Positions 1 to 6,180 are shown, counted from the stretch's first letter. The stretch: 6,287 nucleotides of DNA from Caldilineaceae bacterium (GCA_015494005.1 WGCB01000617.1:1-6287), one strand, 5' to 3'. Made by a program: numbers and translations. Notes: generated by a model not told the origin, from the sequence alone.

Positions 1-151
1 CAATCTGGTCAAACGCCGAAAAATCCGCCAGCCCTTTCAGACTCAGCACCTTCGTGATCGCCGCCGTCAGCGTCGTCTTCCCGTGGTCCACGTGCCCAAT
101 CGTCCCCACGTTCACATGGGGCTTCTTCCGCTCAAATACTTGCTTTGCCAT
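1..151 (-). CDS. tuf: Elongation factor Tu, N-terminal 50 residues (runs off left edge)
   Basis: EF-Tu is the cytosolic GTPase that delivers aminoacyl-tRNA to the ribosomal A site. Only the first 50 codons are in the window. The protein begins [20 protein letters not shown], followed by the G1/P-loop GHVDHGKT at residues 19-26 and the [10 protein letters not shown] helix, which is diagnostic of bacterial EF-Tu. The start is the ATG on the complement of 149-151. It is preceded by a GAGGAGG Shine-Dalgarno (complement of 162-168) with a 10-nt gap. The gene is the last visible member of a tRNA-tuf operon reading right to left. No separate promoter is evident between the last tRNA and tuf, so cotranscription from the promoter at 695-723 is inferred. 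Its codons are unusual for the window: all five Thr codons are ACG, all four Gly are GGG, and four of five Ala are GCG, whereas the neighbouring uvrC favours C-ending codons. Whether the genome has a second tuf copy cannot be told from here. Confidence 0.97.
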   Translation of the reverse strand, partial: MAKQVFERKKPHVNVGTIGHVDHGKTTLTAAITKVLSLKGLADFSAFDQI

Positions 152-161
152 GCGTGCGCTG

Positions 162-168
162 CCTCCTC
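162..168 (-). promoter_or_regulatory. Shine-Dalgarno of tuf
   Basis: The complement reads GAGGAGG, a near-perfect anti-16S match, 10 nt upstream of the tuf ATG. It fixes the tuf start and suits a strongly translated gene. Confidence 0.8.
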
Positions 169-198
169 AACCGAATGTGTCTTTTCGAGTGTGTTTCG

Positions 199-230
199 CT
201 TTGGGGGGCTGCCGCCCGAAGCCCAAAAAG
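199..230 (-). promoter_or_regulatory. Two-layer hairpin in tuf leader
   Basis: In the minus-strand RNA, UUUGGG (complement of 222-227) pairs with CCCAAA (complement of 200-205). Nested inside, GGGC (complement of 214-217) pairs with GCCC (complement of 206-209) around a GGCA loop, with a CUUC bulge on one side. It lies about 30 nt upstream of the tuf Shine-Dalgarno. No U-tract follows on the transcript, so it does not look like an intrinsic terminator. A processing site, a translational control element or a transcript stabiliser are all possible. Function is inferred only. Confidence 0.45.
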
Positions 231-263
231 AGATGGATGACCAGCGTCCTGATCAGTCAGCGA

Positions 264-285
264 CCGCCCACCAAGCGGTGGACGG
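264..285 (-). promoter_or_regulatory. 9-bp hairpin between tRNA-Thr(GGU) and tuf
   Basis: The minus-strand RNA pairs CCGUCCACC with GGUGGGCGG around a GCUU tetraloop, giving nine continuous pairs including one U-G wobble. On the plus strand the same position would be a C/A mismatch, so the structure is better formed in the RNA of the operon's direction. There is no U-tract after it. It may be a processing signal separating the tRNA precursor from the tuf mRNA, or part of a structured tuf leader. Confidence 0.5.
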
Positions 286-319
286 CCATGTCAGCACTAC
301 CGAGAATCAACCACATTGA

Positions 320-394
<75 letters not shown>

Positions 395-398
395 TCGA

Positions 399-483
<85 letters not shown>

Positions 484-505
484 AGACTGCTGTTCTCTCA
501 GTAGC

Positions 506-530
506 GATTGTCTTGGCAGCCCAGACAATC
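506..530 (-). promoter_or_regulatory. Hairpin in the tRNA-Thr(UGU)/tRNA-Tyr spacer
   Basis: Perfect 8-bp arms GATTGTCT (506-513) and AGACAATC (523-530) enclose a 9-nt loop that can add two G-C pairs after one mismatch. It sits inside the 114-nt spacer 483-596, which otherwise shows no gene or tRNA-like T-arm. There is no T-tract in the transcript direction, so it is probably not a terminator. A precursor-tRNA processing element is a reasonable guess, but nothing in the sequence proves it. Confidence 0.4.
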
Positions 531-593
531 ACGTCACCGACGATACGCGTGGATCCGCCGGAAACAGACCGACGCACTCCTCGGATCATCGGC

Positions 594-669
<76 letters not shown>

Positions 670-694
670 GCGATGCGTCCGTCAACACCTGAAA

Positions 695-723
695 ATTATA
701 TCAACTTCCCGGATCCGGGTCAA
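695..723 (-). promoter_or_regulatory. Near-consensus sigma70-type promoter of the tRNA-tuf operon
   Basis: On the complement, TTGACC (718-723) and a perfect TATAAT (695-700) are separated by exactly 17 bp. The predicted start is near 688, about 18 nt before tRNA-Thr(UGU). A run of six A:T pairs at 736-741 lies around -48 to -53 and could act as a partial UP element. The strength suits a stable-RNA operon. Confidence 0.85.
708..719. repeat. 12-bp perfect palindrome inside the promoter
   Basis: CCCGGATCCGGG is a perfect palindrome that overlaps the spacer and two bases of the -35 box of the tRNA-tuf promoter. A dimeric protein bound here would occlude RNA polymerase, so it could be an operator. 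A single GC-rich 12-mer can also arise by chance. Confidence 0.35.
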
Positions 724-766
724 ATCTGGGCCGGGAAAAAACCGAAGGGCTTTCCACTTCCGCCTG

Positions 767-782
767 GGATCGGGGCCGATCC
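767..782. repeat. Inverted repeat GGATCGG-gg-CCGATCC
   Basis: Seven-base perfect arms (767-773 and 776-782) flank a 2-bp centre. The centre is too short for a good RNA hairpin loop without opening pairs, so the symmetry is more like a DNA-binding dimer site. It lies about 80-95 bp upstream of the tRNA operon start and about 160 bp before uvrC. The function and the protein are unknown. Confidence 0.3.
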
Positions 783-928
783 GCCCTCTTTCAAGACGCC
801 CGGACAGAGGCCCTTGTTCCCCTGGCAGCCGGGCCTGGGGCAGGCGTCTATCGAGCCAGCGGAGGGGACAGGCGCCCCGCCATCCCCGGACGGACGAGGG
901 TGGGAAGCTGTATCGTCTCTGGGGTTTA

Positions 929-937
929 TGGTAAAAT
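929..937 (+). promoter_or_regulatory. Extended -10 promoter of uvrC (leaderless candidate)
   Basis: TGGTAAAAT matches the extended -10 pattern TGnTAtAAT with one change. A proper -35 is not evident at the expected position (TGTATC at 909-914). The start point would fall around 944-945, at or next to the uvrC ATG, which would make the message leaderless. This agrees with the absence of a usable Shine-Dalgarno before that ATG. Confidence 0.5.
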
Positions 938-944
938 TCCAGGC

Positions 945-2843
945 ATGAGCCGTCAAATTCCTGAACGCGTCCGCCAGAAGCTGGAACAGCTGCCCACCAG
1001 CCCGGGCTGCTACCTCATGCGGGATGGCCAGGGCAAGGTCCTCTACGTGGGCAAGGCGGTGGTCCTGCGCAACCGGGTGCGCAGCTACTTCCACGCCTCT
1101 GCCCAGCACACGGAGAAGACCCGCCAGCTGGTCCAGGAGATCCAGGACATCACCTGGTGGGTGACTCGGACAGAGGTGGAGGCGCTGATCCTGGAAAATG
1201 ACCTGATCAAGCGCTACCGCCCCCGCTACAACGTCCAGCTCAAGGACGACAAACAGTACCCCTACATCAAGATCAGCTGGCAGGACGACTTCCCCAAGGT
1301 CTCCATCGTGCGCCGCATGGTCCGGGACGGCGCCCGCTACTTCGGGCCGTTCACCAGCAGCCGGGCCGTGGGCCAGACCCTGGACGCCCTGCGTCGGGTC
1401 TTCCCCTACCTGGACTGCGACCGCACCATCACGGGCCAGGACCGCCGTCCTTGCCTCTACTATCACCTGAAAATGTGCGGCGGACCCTGCATCGGCGCCC
1501 AGTCCAAGGAGGAGTACCGGGCCACCATCCAGCAGCTCATCAACTTCCTGGAAGGGGACTCCCAGGAGGTGCTGGAGCAGATGGAGGCCCAAATGCACCG
1601 GGCCGCGGAGAACCTCAACTTCGAGCTGGCCGCCATCTATCGGGACCGCATCCGCTCGGCCCGACGCATCCTGGAACAGCAGGAGCTGGTGGGCACCCAC
1701 CAGGACGACGAGGACTACGTGGCCCTGGCTCAGGACATGCGCACCGGGGACACGGTGGTCCAGGTCTTCTTCGTGCGCCGGGGCCGCCTCATCGGACGGG
1801 AGAGCTTCGTCCTGGAAGGGGCGGAGGTGCTCCAGGACCCGGAGCAGAACGCCGGCGCCCTCATGGCCGCCTTCCTCCAGCAATTCTACCACAGCGCCGG
1901 GGAGATCCCGCCCCGGATCCTGGTCCAGTTCATGCCCGAGGACGCCTCCCTCCTCCGCCAGTGGCTGCGGGAGAAGAAGGGGCGCAAGGTGGAGCTACGC
2001 ATGCCCCAGCGGGGCAAGAAGCGCAAGCTCATGGAGCTGGCCCACCAGAATGCCCAGGAATACCTGCGGGTGCAGCAGGCCGAATGGGCCGCGGACCGCC
2101 ATCGCCAGACCCAGGCCCTGAGCGAGCTCCAGGAGGCCCTGGCCCTGCCCACGCCCCCGGCCCGCATCGAGTGCTTCGACATCAGCACCCTCCAGGGCCG
2201 GGACACCGTGGGCTCCATGGTGGTCTTCACCCAGGGGACCCCTTTGAAATCCGCCTACCGCCGCTTCAAGATCCGGGGGAAGGGCAGCCAGGGCAGCCCG
2301 GACGATTTCGCCAGCATGCGGGAGCTGCTGCGCCGCCGCTTCCGCCGGGCCGTGGAGGAGGCCAATCCGGATCCGGGACGCAAGGCCCGCCGCTCCGACG
2401 AGCAGTGGCGCATCCTGCCGGACCTGGTCATCGTGGACGGGGGCAAGGGGCAGCTGAACGTGGCTGTGGAGGTGCTGGAGGAGTTCGGCCTCCGGGACCG
2501 GGTGCCGGTGGTGGGCCTGGCCAAGCGGGAGGAAGAGATCTTCGTCCCAGGCCAGCCCCGGCCCGTCTGGCTGCGGCGCGGCAGCCAGGGGCTCTACCTG
2601 GTCCAGCGCATCCGGGACGAGGCCCACCGTTTCGCCATCAGCCACCACCGCAACCTGCGTCGCCGCACCCGCCTCCGCTCCCAGCTGGACGAGGTCCCAG
2701 GCATCGGACCGGCCCGGCGCAAGGCATTGCTCCAGTATTTCGGCGGCGATCTGGAGAAGATCCGCCAGGCCAGCCTGGACGAGCTGCTCCAGGTGCCCGG
2801 CATGACCCGTCGGGCCGCCCAGGCCGTCAAGGAACACCTGTGA
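945..2843 (+). CDS. uvrC: UvrABC system protein C (excinuclease subunit C)
   Basis: UvrC makes the dual 3' and 5' incisions around lesions marked by UvrA/UvrB in nucleotide excision repair. The 632-residue product is of normal family length and has the full domain order. The N-terminal GIY-YIG nuclease appears here as GCY (21-23) and YVG (34-36); Y34, R44, E84 and N96 are likely active-site residues. A Cys set C158, C170, C178, C182 follows, with the 12/8/4 spacing known for the UvrC iron-sulfur cluster. Next come a UvrB-interacting UVR motif (about 203-240) and the RNase H-like 5'-incision domain, with FDIS (D412), the DD pair at 453-454, VDGGKGQ (D498) and RDEAHRFAI (H561). The C-terminus holds tandem helix-hairpin-helix motifs, VPGIGPARR and VPGMTRRAA (584-627). 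ATG 945 is chosen because it places GIY-YIG at the usual distance from the N-terminus. An in-frame GTG at 900 adds 15 unconserved residues. It is followed 10 nt later by the next gene. Confidence 0.97.
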   Translation: MSRQIPERVRQKLEQLPTSPGCYLMRDGQGKVLYVGKAVVLRNRVRSYFHASAQHTEKTRQLVQEIQDITWWVTRTEVEALILENDLIKRYRPRYNVQLKDDKQYPYIKISWQDDFPKVSIVRRMVRDGARYFGPFTSSRAVGQTLDALRRVFPYLDCDRTITGQDRRPCLYYHLKMCGGPCIGAQSKEEYRATIQQLINFLEGDSQEVLEQMEAQMHRAAENLNFELAAIYRDRIRSARRILEQQELVGTHQDDEDYVALAQDMRTGDTVVQVFFVRRGRLIGRESFVLEGAEVLQDPEQNAGALMAAFLQQFYHSAGEIPPRILVQFMPEDASLLRQWLREKKGRKVELRMPQRGKKRKLMELAHQNAQEYLRVQQAEWAADRHRQTQALSELQEALALPTPPARIECFDISTLQGRDTVGSMVVFTQGTPLKSAYRRFKIRGKGSQGSPDDFASMRELLRRRFRRAVEEANPDPGRKARRSDEQWRILPDLVIVDGGKGQLNVAVEVLEEFGLRDRVPVVGLAKREEEIFVPGQPRPVWLRRGSQGLYLVQRIRDEAHRFAISHHRNLRRRTRLRSQLDEVPGIGPARRKALLQYFGGDLEKIRQASLDELLQVPGMTRRAAQAVKEHL

Positions 2844-2853
2844 GAGGCCGACC

Positions 2854-5376
2854 ATGACCTTTGTCCCCAACCAGCCCCCCGGCGCCAGCCCGGACCAATC
2901 CCGGCTGAGCGCCATCCTGGTGGAGATGCCCTTCCTGGCCAACGTGGATCGGGAGGAGATCATCAAACTGCTCCGGGACGAGTCAGTCCTGCAGGACCTG
3001 CCCGGCGGCCACCTCCTCTACCAGCAAGAGGACGAGGCGGAGCACGTCTACTTCGTGGTCCAGGGCCAGGTGCGCATCACCCGGACCATGACCGGACCCG
3101 AGGGGCGTCCCGTCACTGTGGTGGATCGGCTGGAAGGGCAGCAGAAGCTGGTGGGCGTCCTGGCCCTGCTGATGAACCGGCGCCACACGGACCAGGCGGT
3201 CACCGAGGGGCCCTGCACCCTGGTGCGCATCGCGGTGGTGGCCCTGGAGCGGCTCCTCTACCGCCACCCGGAGATCCGCTCCCAGCTCCTCGCCCCCCAG
3301 ACCCTGAACCGGCTGCGCACCTTCCCGGTGATGGCCGGCCTGGACCCCATCCTACTCAGCTACCTGGCCCAGGAGGTGGAGATTCGGGACCTGCAGGCTG
3401 GCCAGCAGGTCTTCACTCCACGGGCCGAGGCCAAGGAGATCTACCTGATCCACCAGGGCCAGGTGGACCTCCACTCGCCCAGAGCCCCTCGCCAGAAGGT
3501 CTGGCTGAGCACAGGCTGGGCCTTCGGTGCTCCCCGGGAATCGGCAGCAGGCATGCACGCCACCCGCTGGTGCTGGGCCGAAGCCACCACCGAGACCACC
3601 CTCTACCAGCTGCCCTGGTCCTCGGTCTTCCAGGCGGCCCAGGGCTACCCGGCCATGCTCCAGCGGATCGTCCAGGACACCCCGGGCATCACCGGCCAGG
3701 AGACCCGGCCCGTCCTGGAACAGTTCCCCCTTTTCGAGCCGTTGGAGGAGCGCTATCGCCTATGGCTCCTGGGCTTCTGCAGCTACCACCACATCCCTCA
3801 GCACCACCTGGTCATGCTTCAGGGGGACCTGGGGGACAGCATGTGGCTCCTGGCCGAGGGCAGCCGGGCCCGGCTCTCCTCCCTGGACGAGAAAGGGCGG
3901 GCCCGTCCCGAGAGCCTGGCCACAGGCCCCCTGCGCTTCAGCGAGGAGTGCCTGATCCGGCCCAGCCCCATCCCCACCACGGTGCAGGCGGAGCCGGGCA
4001 GCTTCTGGCTGCAGCTTCACTGGCAGGATTACCGGGCCTTTCTGGAGCAGGTGGAGAAGGCCGAGGGTCGGAGCGCTCGGGCCTACATCGAGGAGACCAT
4101 CGAGCGGCTGGTGGTGGCGGATGCGAAGGCGCCGCCGCCGGAAAAACAGCGCCGGGAGCCCTGGCTGGGCGAGCGGGAGTACATCATCGAGATGCGCCGC
4201 CGTCACTGGGTGGCCCTGCTCCAGAAGCTCTCCGTGGCCCTGTTTCTGGGAGCCCTGCTGCTCCTGCTGCTTCTGGTGGCCTCGTTCACCCGGCCTCGGT
4301 TCGTGCTGCCCATCCTGGCCATCGGTGGCCCGCTCCTCCTCCCCTTCCTGATCTGGGGCATTGTGGACTACCTGAACGACTTCCTCATCGTTACCAACCA
4401 GCGCATCATCCAGCAGGAGAAGGTGGTGCTGACCAGCGAGTTCCTGCGCACGGCCCTCCTGGAGCAGATCGAAAACATCGATGTGGTGGAAAATTTCTGG
4501 GGCAACCTGCTGGGCTACGGCGTGTTGACCGTCTACACGGCCAGCAAGGGCGCGCCCATTCGGTTCGACTACGTGGCCCGGCCCCAGGAGCTGCGGGACC
4601 TCATCCGCCGCCAGCGGGAGATGCGCCGGGCCCGCTACCGGGCCGAGAAGCGCCAGGACATCCAGAACGCGCTGGAGCAGCGCCTGGGCCTGGTGGTGGA
4701 GCTGCCGTCTCGGGTCCTGCCCCGGGAAGAGCCGAAAGCCCAGGCCACAGGCCAGTCCTGGTGGCGGCGTTTCTGGAACGCCCTGATCATGGGCAGCGCC
4801 ATCCGGGCCGGGGCAGACGAGCGGCAGGTGTGGCACAAGCACTGGCTGATCCTGCTCACGCAGATCTTGGCGCCCCTGATCCTGCTCGTCCTCACCTTGA
4901 CCATGATGGTTCTGGGTATCGGGCTGGCCCGGGTCATCCCGGAGGTCTGGCCCGGGGAGCTGCTGGGCGCGCTGGTCAGCCTGGGCCTGCTCGCCTGGAT
5001 GGCCTGGATCTACGTGGACTGGCGCAACGACACCTACGAGGTGACCGCCCGGCGCATCATCGACATCGAGAAGAAGCCCCTCTTCTTCGCGGAGGAGCGG
5101 CGGGAGGCGCCCCTGGAGCAGATCCAGGACATCGAGGTGAGCATGCGGGGGCCGGTGCAGATCCTGCTCAACTTCGGCCACGTGCGGGTGCGCACCGCGG
5201 CCACGGATGGCCTCTTCACCTTCGACTATGTGCCGGATCCTCAAGGGGTGAAGGACGAGATCCACCGGCGGCTGGAGGAGTGGCGACGGCGGGAGGAGAA
5301 GCGCAAGACCCAGGAGCAGATGGAGCACCTGCCCGACTGGTTCGAGATGTACCACCGGCTGGAGGCCAACAAGTGA
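2854..5376 (+). CDS. Membrane protein with three cNMP-binding-like domains and two TM-bPH2 modules
   Basis: The 840-residue product is not a named gene I recognise. Three cyclic-nucleotide-binding-like beta-roll domains span about 20-137, 155-275 and 286-420. Each opens with a PFL/FPVMAGLDP/FPLFEPLEE-type segment, and the first two contain a YFVVQGQV or YLIHQGQV strand. None has the canonical phosphate-binding FGE...R-A cassette, so nucleotide binding is doubtful. Two hydrophobic helices (about 456-478 and 483-504) follow, then a bPH2 (DUF304/YdbS-like) domain (505-585). After an Arg/Glu-rich linker come helices at 664-692 and 701-721, and a second bPH2 domain (722-807). The tail is charged and helical. 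Arg-rich flanks place the cNMP-like and PH domains in the cytoplasm. The start ATG has GAGAGG 6 nt upstream, overlapping the uvrC stop region, which indicates cotranscription and possibly coupled translation. A membrane-anchored sensor or scaffold is the likeliest role. The ligand and partners are unknown. Confidence 0.85.
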   Translation: MTFVPNQPPGASPDQSRLSAILVEMPFLANVDREEIIKLLRDESVLQDLPGGHLLYQQEDEAEHVYFVVQGQVRITRTMTGPEGRPVTVVDRLEGQQKLVGVLALLMNRRHTDQAVTEGPCTLVRIAVVALERLLYRHPEIRSQLLAPQTLNRLRTFPVMAGLDPILLSYLAQEVEIRDLQAGQQVFTPRAEAKEIYLIHQGQVDLHSPRAPRQKVWLSTGWAFGAPRESAAGMHATRWCWAEATTETTLYQLPWSSVFQAAQGYPAMLQRIVQDTPGITGQETRPVLEQFPLFEPLEERYRLWLLGFCSYHHIPQHHLVMLQGDLGDSMWLLAEGSRARLSSLDEKGRARPESLATGPLRFSEECLIRPSPIPTTVQAEPGSFWLQLHWQDYRAFLEQVEKAEGRSARAYIEETIERLVVADAKAPPPEKQRREPWLGEREYIIEMRRRHWVALLQKLSVALFLGALLLLLLLVASFTRPRFVLPILAIGGPLLLPFLIWGIVDYLNDFLIVTNQRIIQQEKVVLTSEFLRTALLEQIENIDVVENFWGNLLGYGVLTVYTASKGAPIRFDYVARPQELRDLIRRQREMRRARYRAEKRQDIQNALEQRLGLVVELPSRVLPREEPKAQATGQSWWRRFWNALIMGSAIRAGADERQVWHKHWLILLTQILAPLILLVLTLTMMVLGIGLARVIPEVWPGELLGALVSLGLLAWMAWIYVDWRNDTYEVTARRIIDIEKKPLFFAEERREAPLEQIQDIEVSMRGPVQILLNFGHVRVRTAATDGLFTFDYVPDPQGVKDEIHRRLEEWRRREEKRKTQEQMEHLPDWFEMYHRLEANK
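4366..4608 (+). repeat. First bPH2 domain copy (internal protein repeat)
   Basis: Residues 505-585 of the membrane protein carry DYLNDFLIVTNQRIIQQEK, LLEQIENIDV and IRFDYVARPQELRDLI. They align with residues 722-807 (DWRNDTYEVTARRIIDIEK, PLEQIQDIEV, FTFDYVPDPQGVKDEI) at a nearly constant offset of 217-219 residues. A preceding two-helix membrane hairpin is present in both copies, so the duplicated unit is hairpin plus PH domain. The copies have diverged strongly, so the duplication is old. Confidence 0.75.
5017..5274 (+). repeat. Second bPH2 domain copy (internal protein repeat)
   Basis: Residues 722-807 form the C-terminal partner of the copy at 4366-4608. Shared anchors are the ND..xVT.(Q/R)RII core, the LEQI..I(D/E)V strand, the N-hydrophobic-G strand (NLLGYGVLTV against NFGHVRVRT) and the FDYV.(R/D)PQ.(L/V)(R/K)D segment. 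This pattern is typical of bPH2/DUF304 domains in YdbS-like membrane proteins. Confidence 0.75.
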
Positions 5377-5391
5377 GGACGAGGCGGGGCG
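5377..5391. other. 15-bp convergent intergenic gap
   Basis: Only 15 bp separate the stop codons of the convergent membrane-protein and phosphoesterase genes. No hairpin with a T-tract is present in the gap or next to it on either strand, so intrinsic termination is not visible. Transcripts may overlap here or end by a factor-dependent mechanism. Confidence 0.6.
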
Positions 5392-6180
5392 TCACCAGCC
5401 GAAGCTGAGGCGATCGATGAGGCGGCGAGGCAGGTTGGCCGCCCGCATCTGGCTCTGGGTCAGCTCGATGGGGTAGGGCACCCGCTCCTGACGCCAGGTC
5501 ATCCGCTCCAGGTCCAGCAGGGCGTAGGCGGCCCGGGGATCCCCGTCCCGAGGCTGGCCCACGCTCCCCGGGTTCAGGATCATGCGCTGGGTGGGCGAGA
5601 GCTCCAGAGCGAACTCCTTGCCCACCTCTGGGACCAGCTGGTCCACGGTGGCGGTCTGCCGCTCGCCTTCTCGGGTCATGGTGACGGCCAGGCGCCAGCG
5701 GAAGATGGCCGGTTTGTGGGTGTGGCCCACCAGGCAGGCCAGCTGGGCGAAGGCGGCGAAGTTCTCCAGGGCCACGCCGGGGGTGAGGATGTACTCCCAG
5801 ACCGGCTCCCGGGGGCTGGCATGGGTCACCAGAAAGTCTGGGGCCTCCGGCGGCTCCACCGGCTGGTCGGGCAGGCTATCCAGGTAGGCCCGGTTCTCCG
5901 GGGTCAGCTGCTCCCGGGTCCAGAGCACCGCCTGCCGAGCCATGGGGTTGAAATCGTCCACGCTGATGCCCGGCCGCCCCAACACGGCCCAGTCGTGGTT
6001 CCCGATCACCGAGATGTGAGCCTGCTCCCGCACGATCTCCACGCACTCGTTGGGCCGGGGGCCATACCCCACCGTATCCCCAAGATTCCAGACACGGTCG
6101 TACTCTCCCCGGGCCGCGCTGAGAACCGTCTCCAGCGCGGCCTGATTGGCATGGATATCGGAAATGACAAGGATGCGCAT
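5392..6180 (-). CDS. Calcineurin-like metallophosphoesterase (YfcE/MJ0936-type)
   Basis: The 262-residue product is a soluble, two-metal phosphoesterase of the Metallophos_2 (PF12850) type. All metal-binding motifs are visible: SDIH (D8, H10), LGDTVGYGP (D35), GNHD (N61, H62), VTHAS (H120) and GHTH (152-155), followed by the conserved NPGSVGQPRD segment (203-212). The LGD.VGYGP.PNECVE signature is common in a bacterial subgroup whose physiological substrate is generally unassigned. Phosphodiesters, nucleotides or phosphoproteins are all possible. There is no signal peptide or membrane segment. The ATG (complement of 6178-6180) places the catalytic DxH eight residues from the N-terminus, as usual. 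AGAGGG lies 3 nt and GAGGG 10 nt upstream as candidate ribosome binding sites. It converges on the preceding gene and is probably monocistronic within this window. No promoter of its own was recognised upstream. Confidence 0.93.
   Translation of the reverse strand: MRILVISDIHANQAALETVLSAARGEYDRVWNLGDTVGYGPRPNECVEIVREQAHISVIGNHDWAVLGRPGISVDDFNPMARQAVLWTREQLTPENRAYLDSLPDQPVEPPEAPDFLVTHASPREPVWEYILTPGVALENFAAFAQLACLVGHTHKPAIFRWRLAVTMTREGERQTATVDQLVPEVGKEFALELSPTQRMILNPGSVGQPRDGDPRAAYALLDLERMTWRQERVPYPIELTQSQMRAANLPRRLIDRLSFGW

Larger units (their letters stand above)
724..944. other. Divergent intergenic region between tRNA-tuf promoter and uvrC
   Basis: This 221-bp stretch has no convincing gene. 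It holds the upstream A-tract (736-741), a 16-bp inverted repeat (767-782), several GC-rich short self-complementary words, and the extended -10 element at 929-937. The open frames crossing it on either strand lack ribosome binding sites and recognisable protein sequence. Confidence 0.6.

Noticed and set aside
199..230. Intrinsic terminator before tuf
   Set aside because: The hairpin has no U-run on its 3' side in the direction of transcription. The U-rich segment is on the 5' arm.
900..944. Upstream GTG start for UvrC
   Set aside because: The extra 15 residues are not UvrC-like, the GAGG before the GTG is too close to work, and the -10 element at 929-937 would lie inside the coding region.
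720..1892. 390-codon minus-strand open frame opposite uvrC
   Set aside because: It is antisense to a confidently identified uvrC, has low-complexity Leu/Val/His-rich sequence and no family resemblance. It is a by-product of GC-rich codon structure.
1995..2966. 323-codon minus-strand open frame across the uvrC/membrane-protein junction
   Set aside because: It is a shadow of the sense genes, with biased low-complexity composition and no recognisable domain.
3760..5355. 531-codon minus-strand open frame opposite the membrane protein
   Set aside because: It is long only because the sense strand favours G/C third positions. The product is rich in His, Gln, Leu and Pro without motifs, while the sense frame has clear domains and a ribosome binding site.
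3570..5408. 612-codon plus-strand frame overlapping the membrane protein
   Set aside because: It encodes Gly/Pro/Ala/Arg-rich low-complexity sequence in a shifted frame and is not credible next to the domain-bearing frame.
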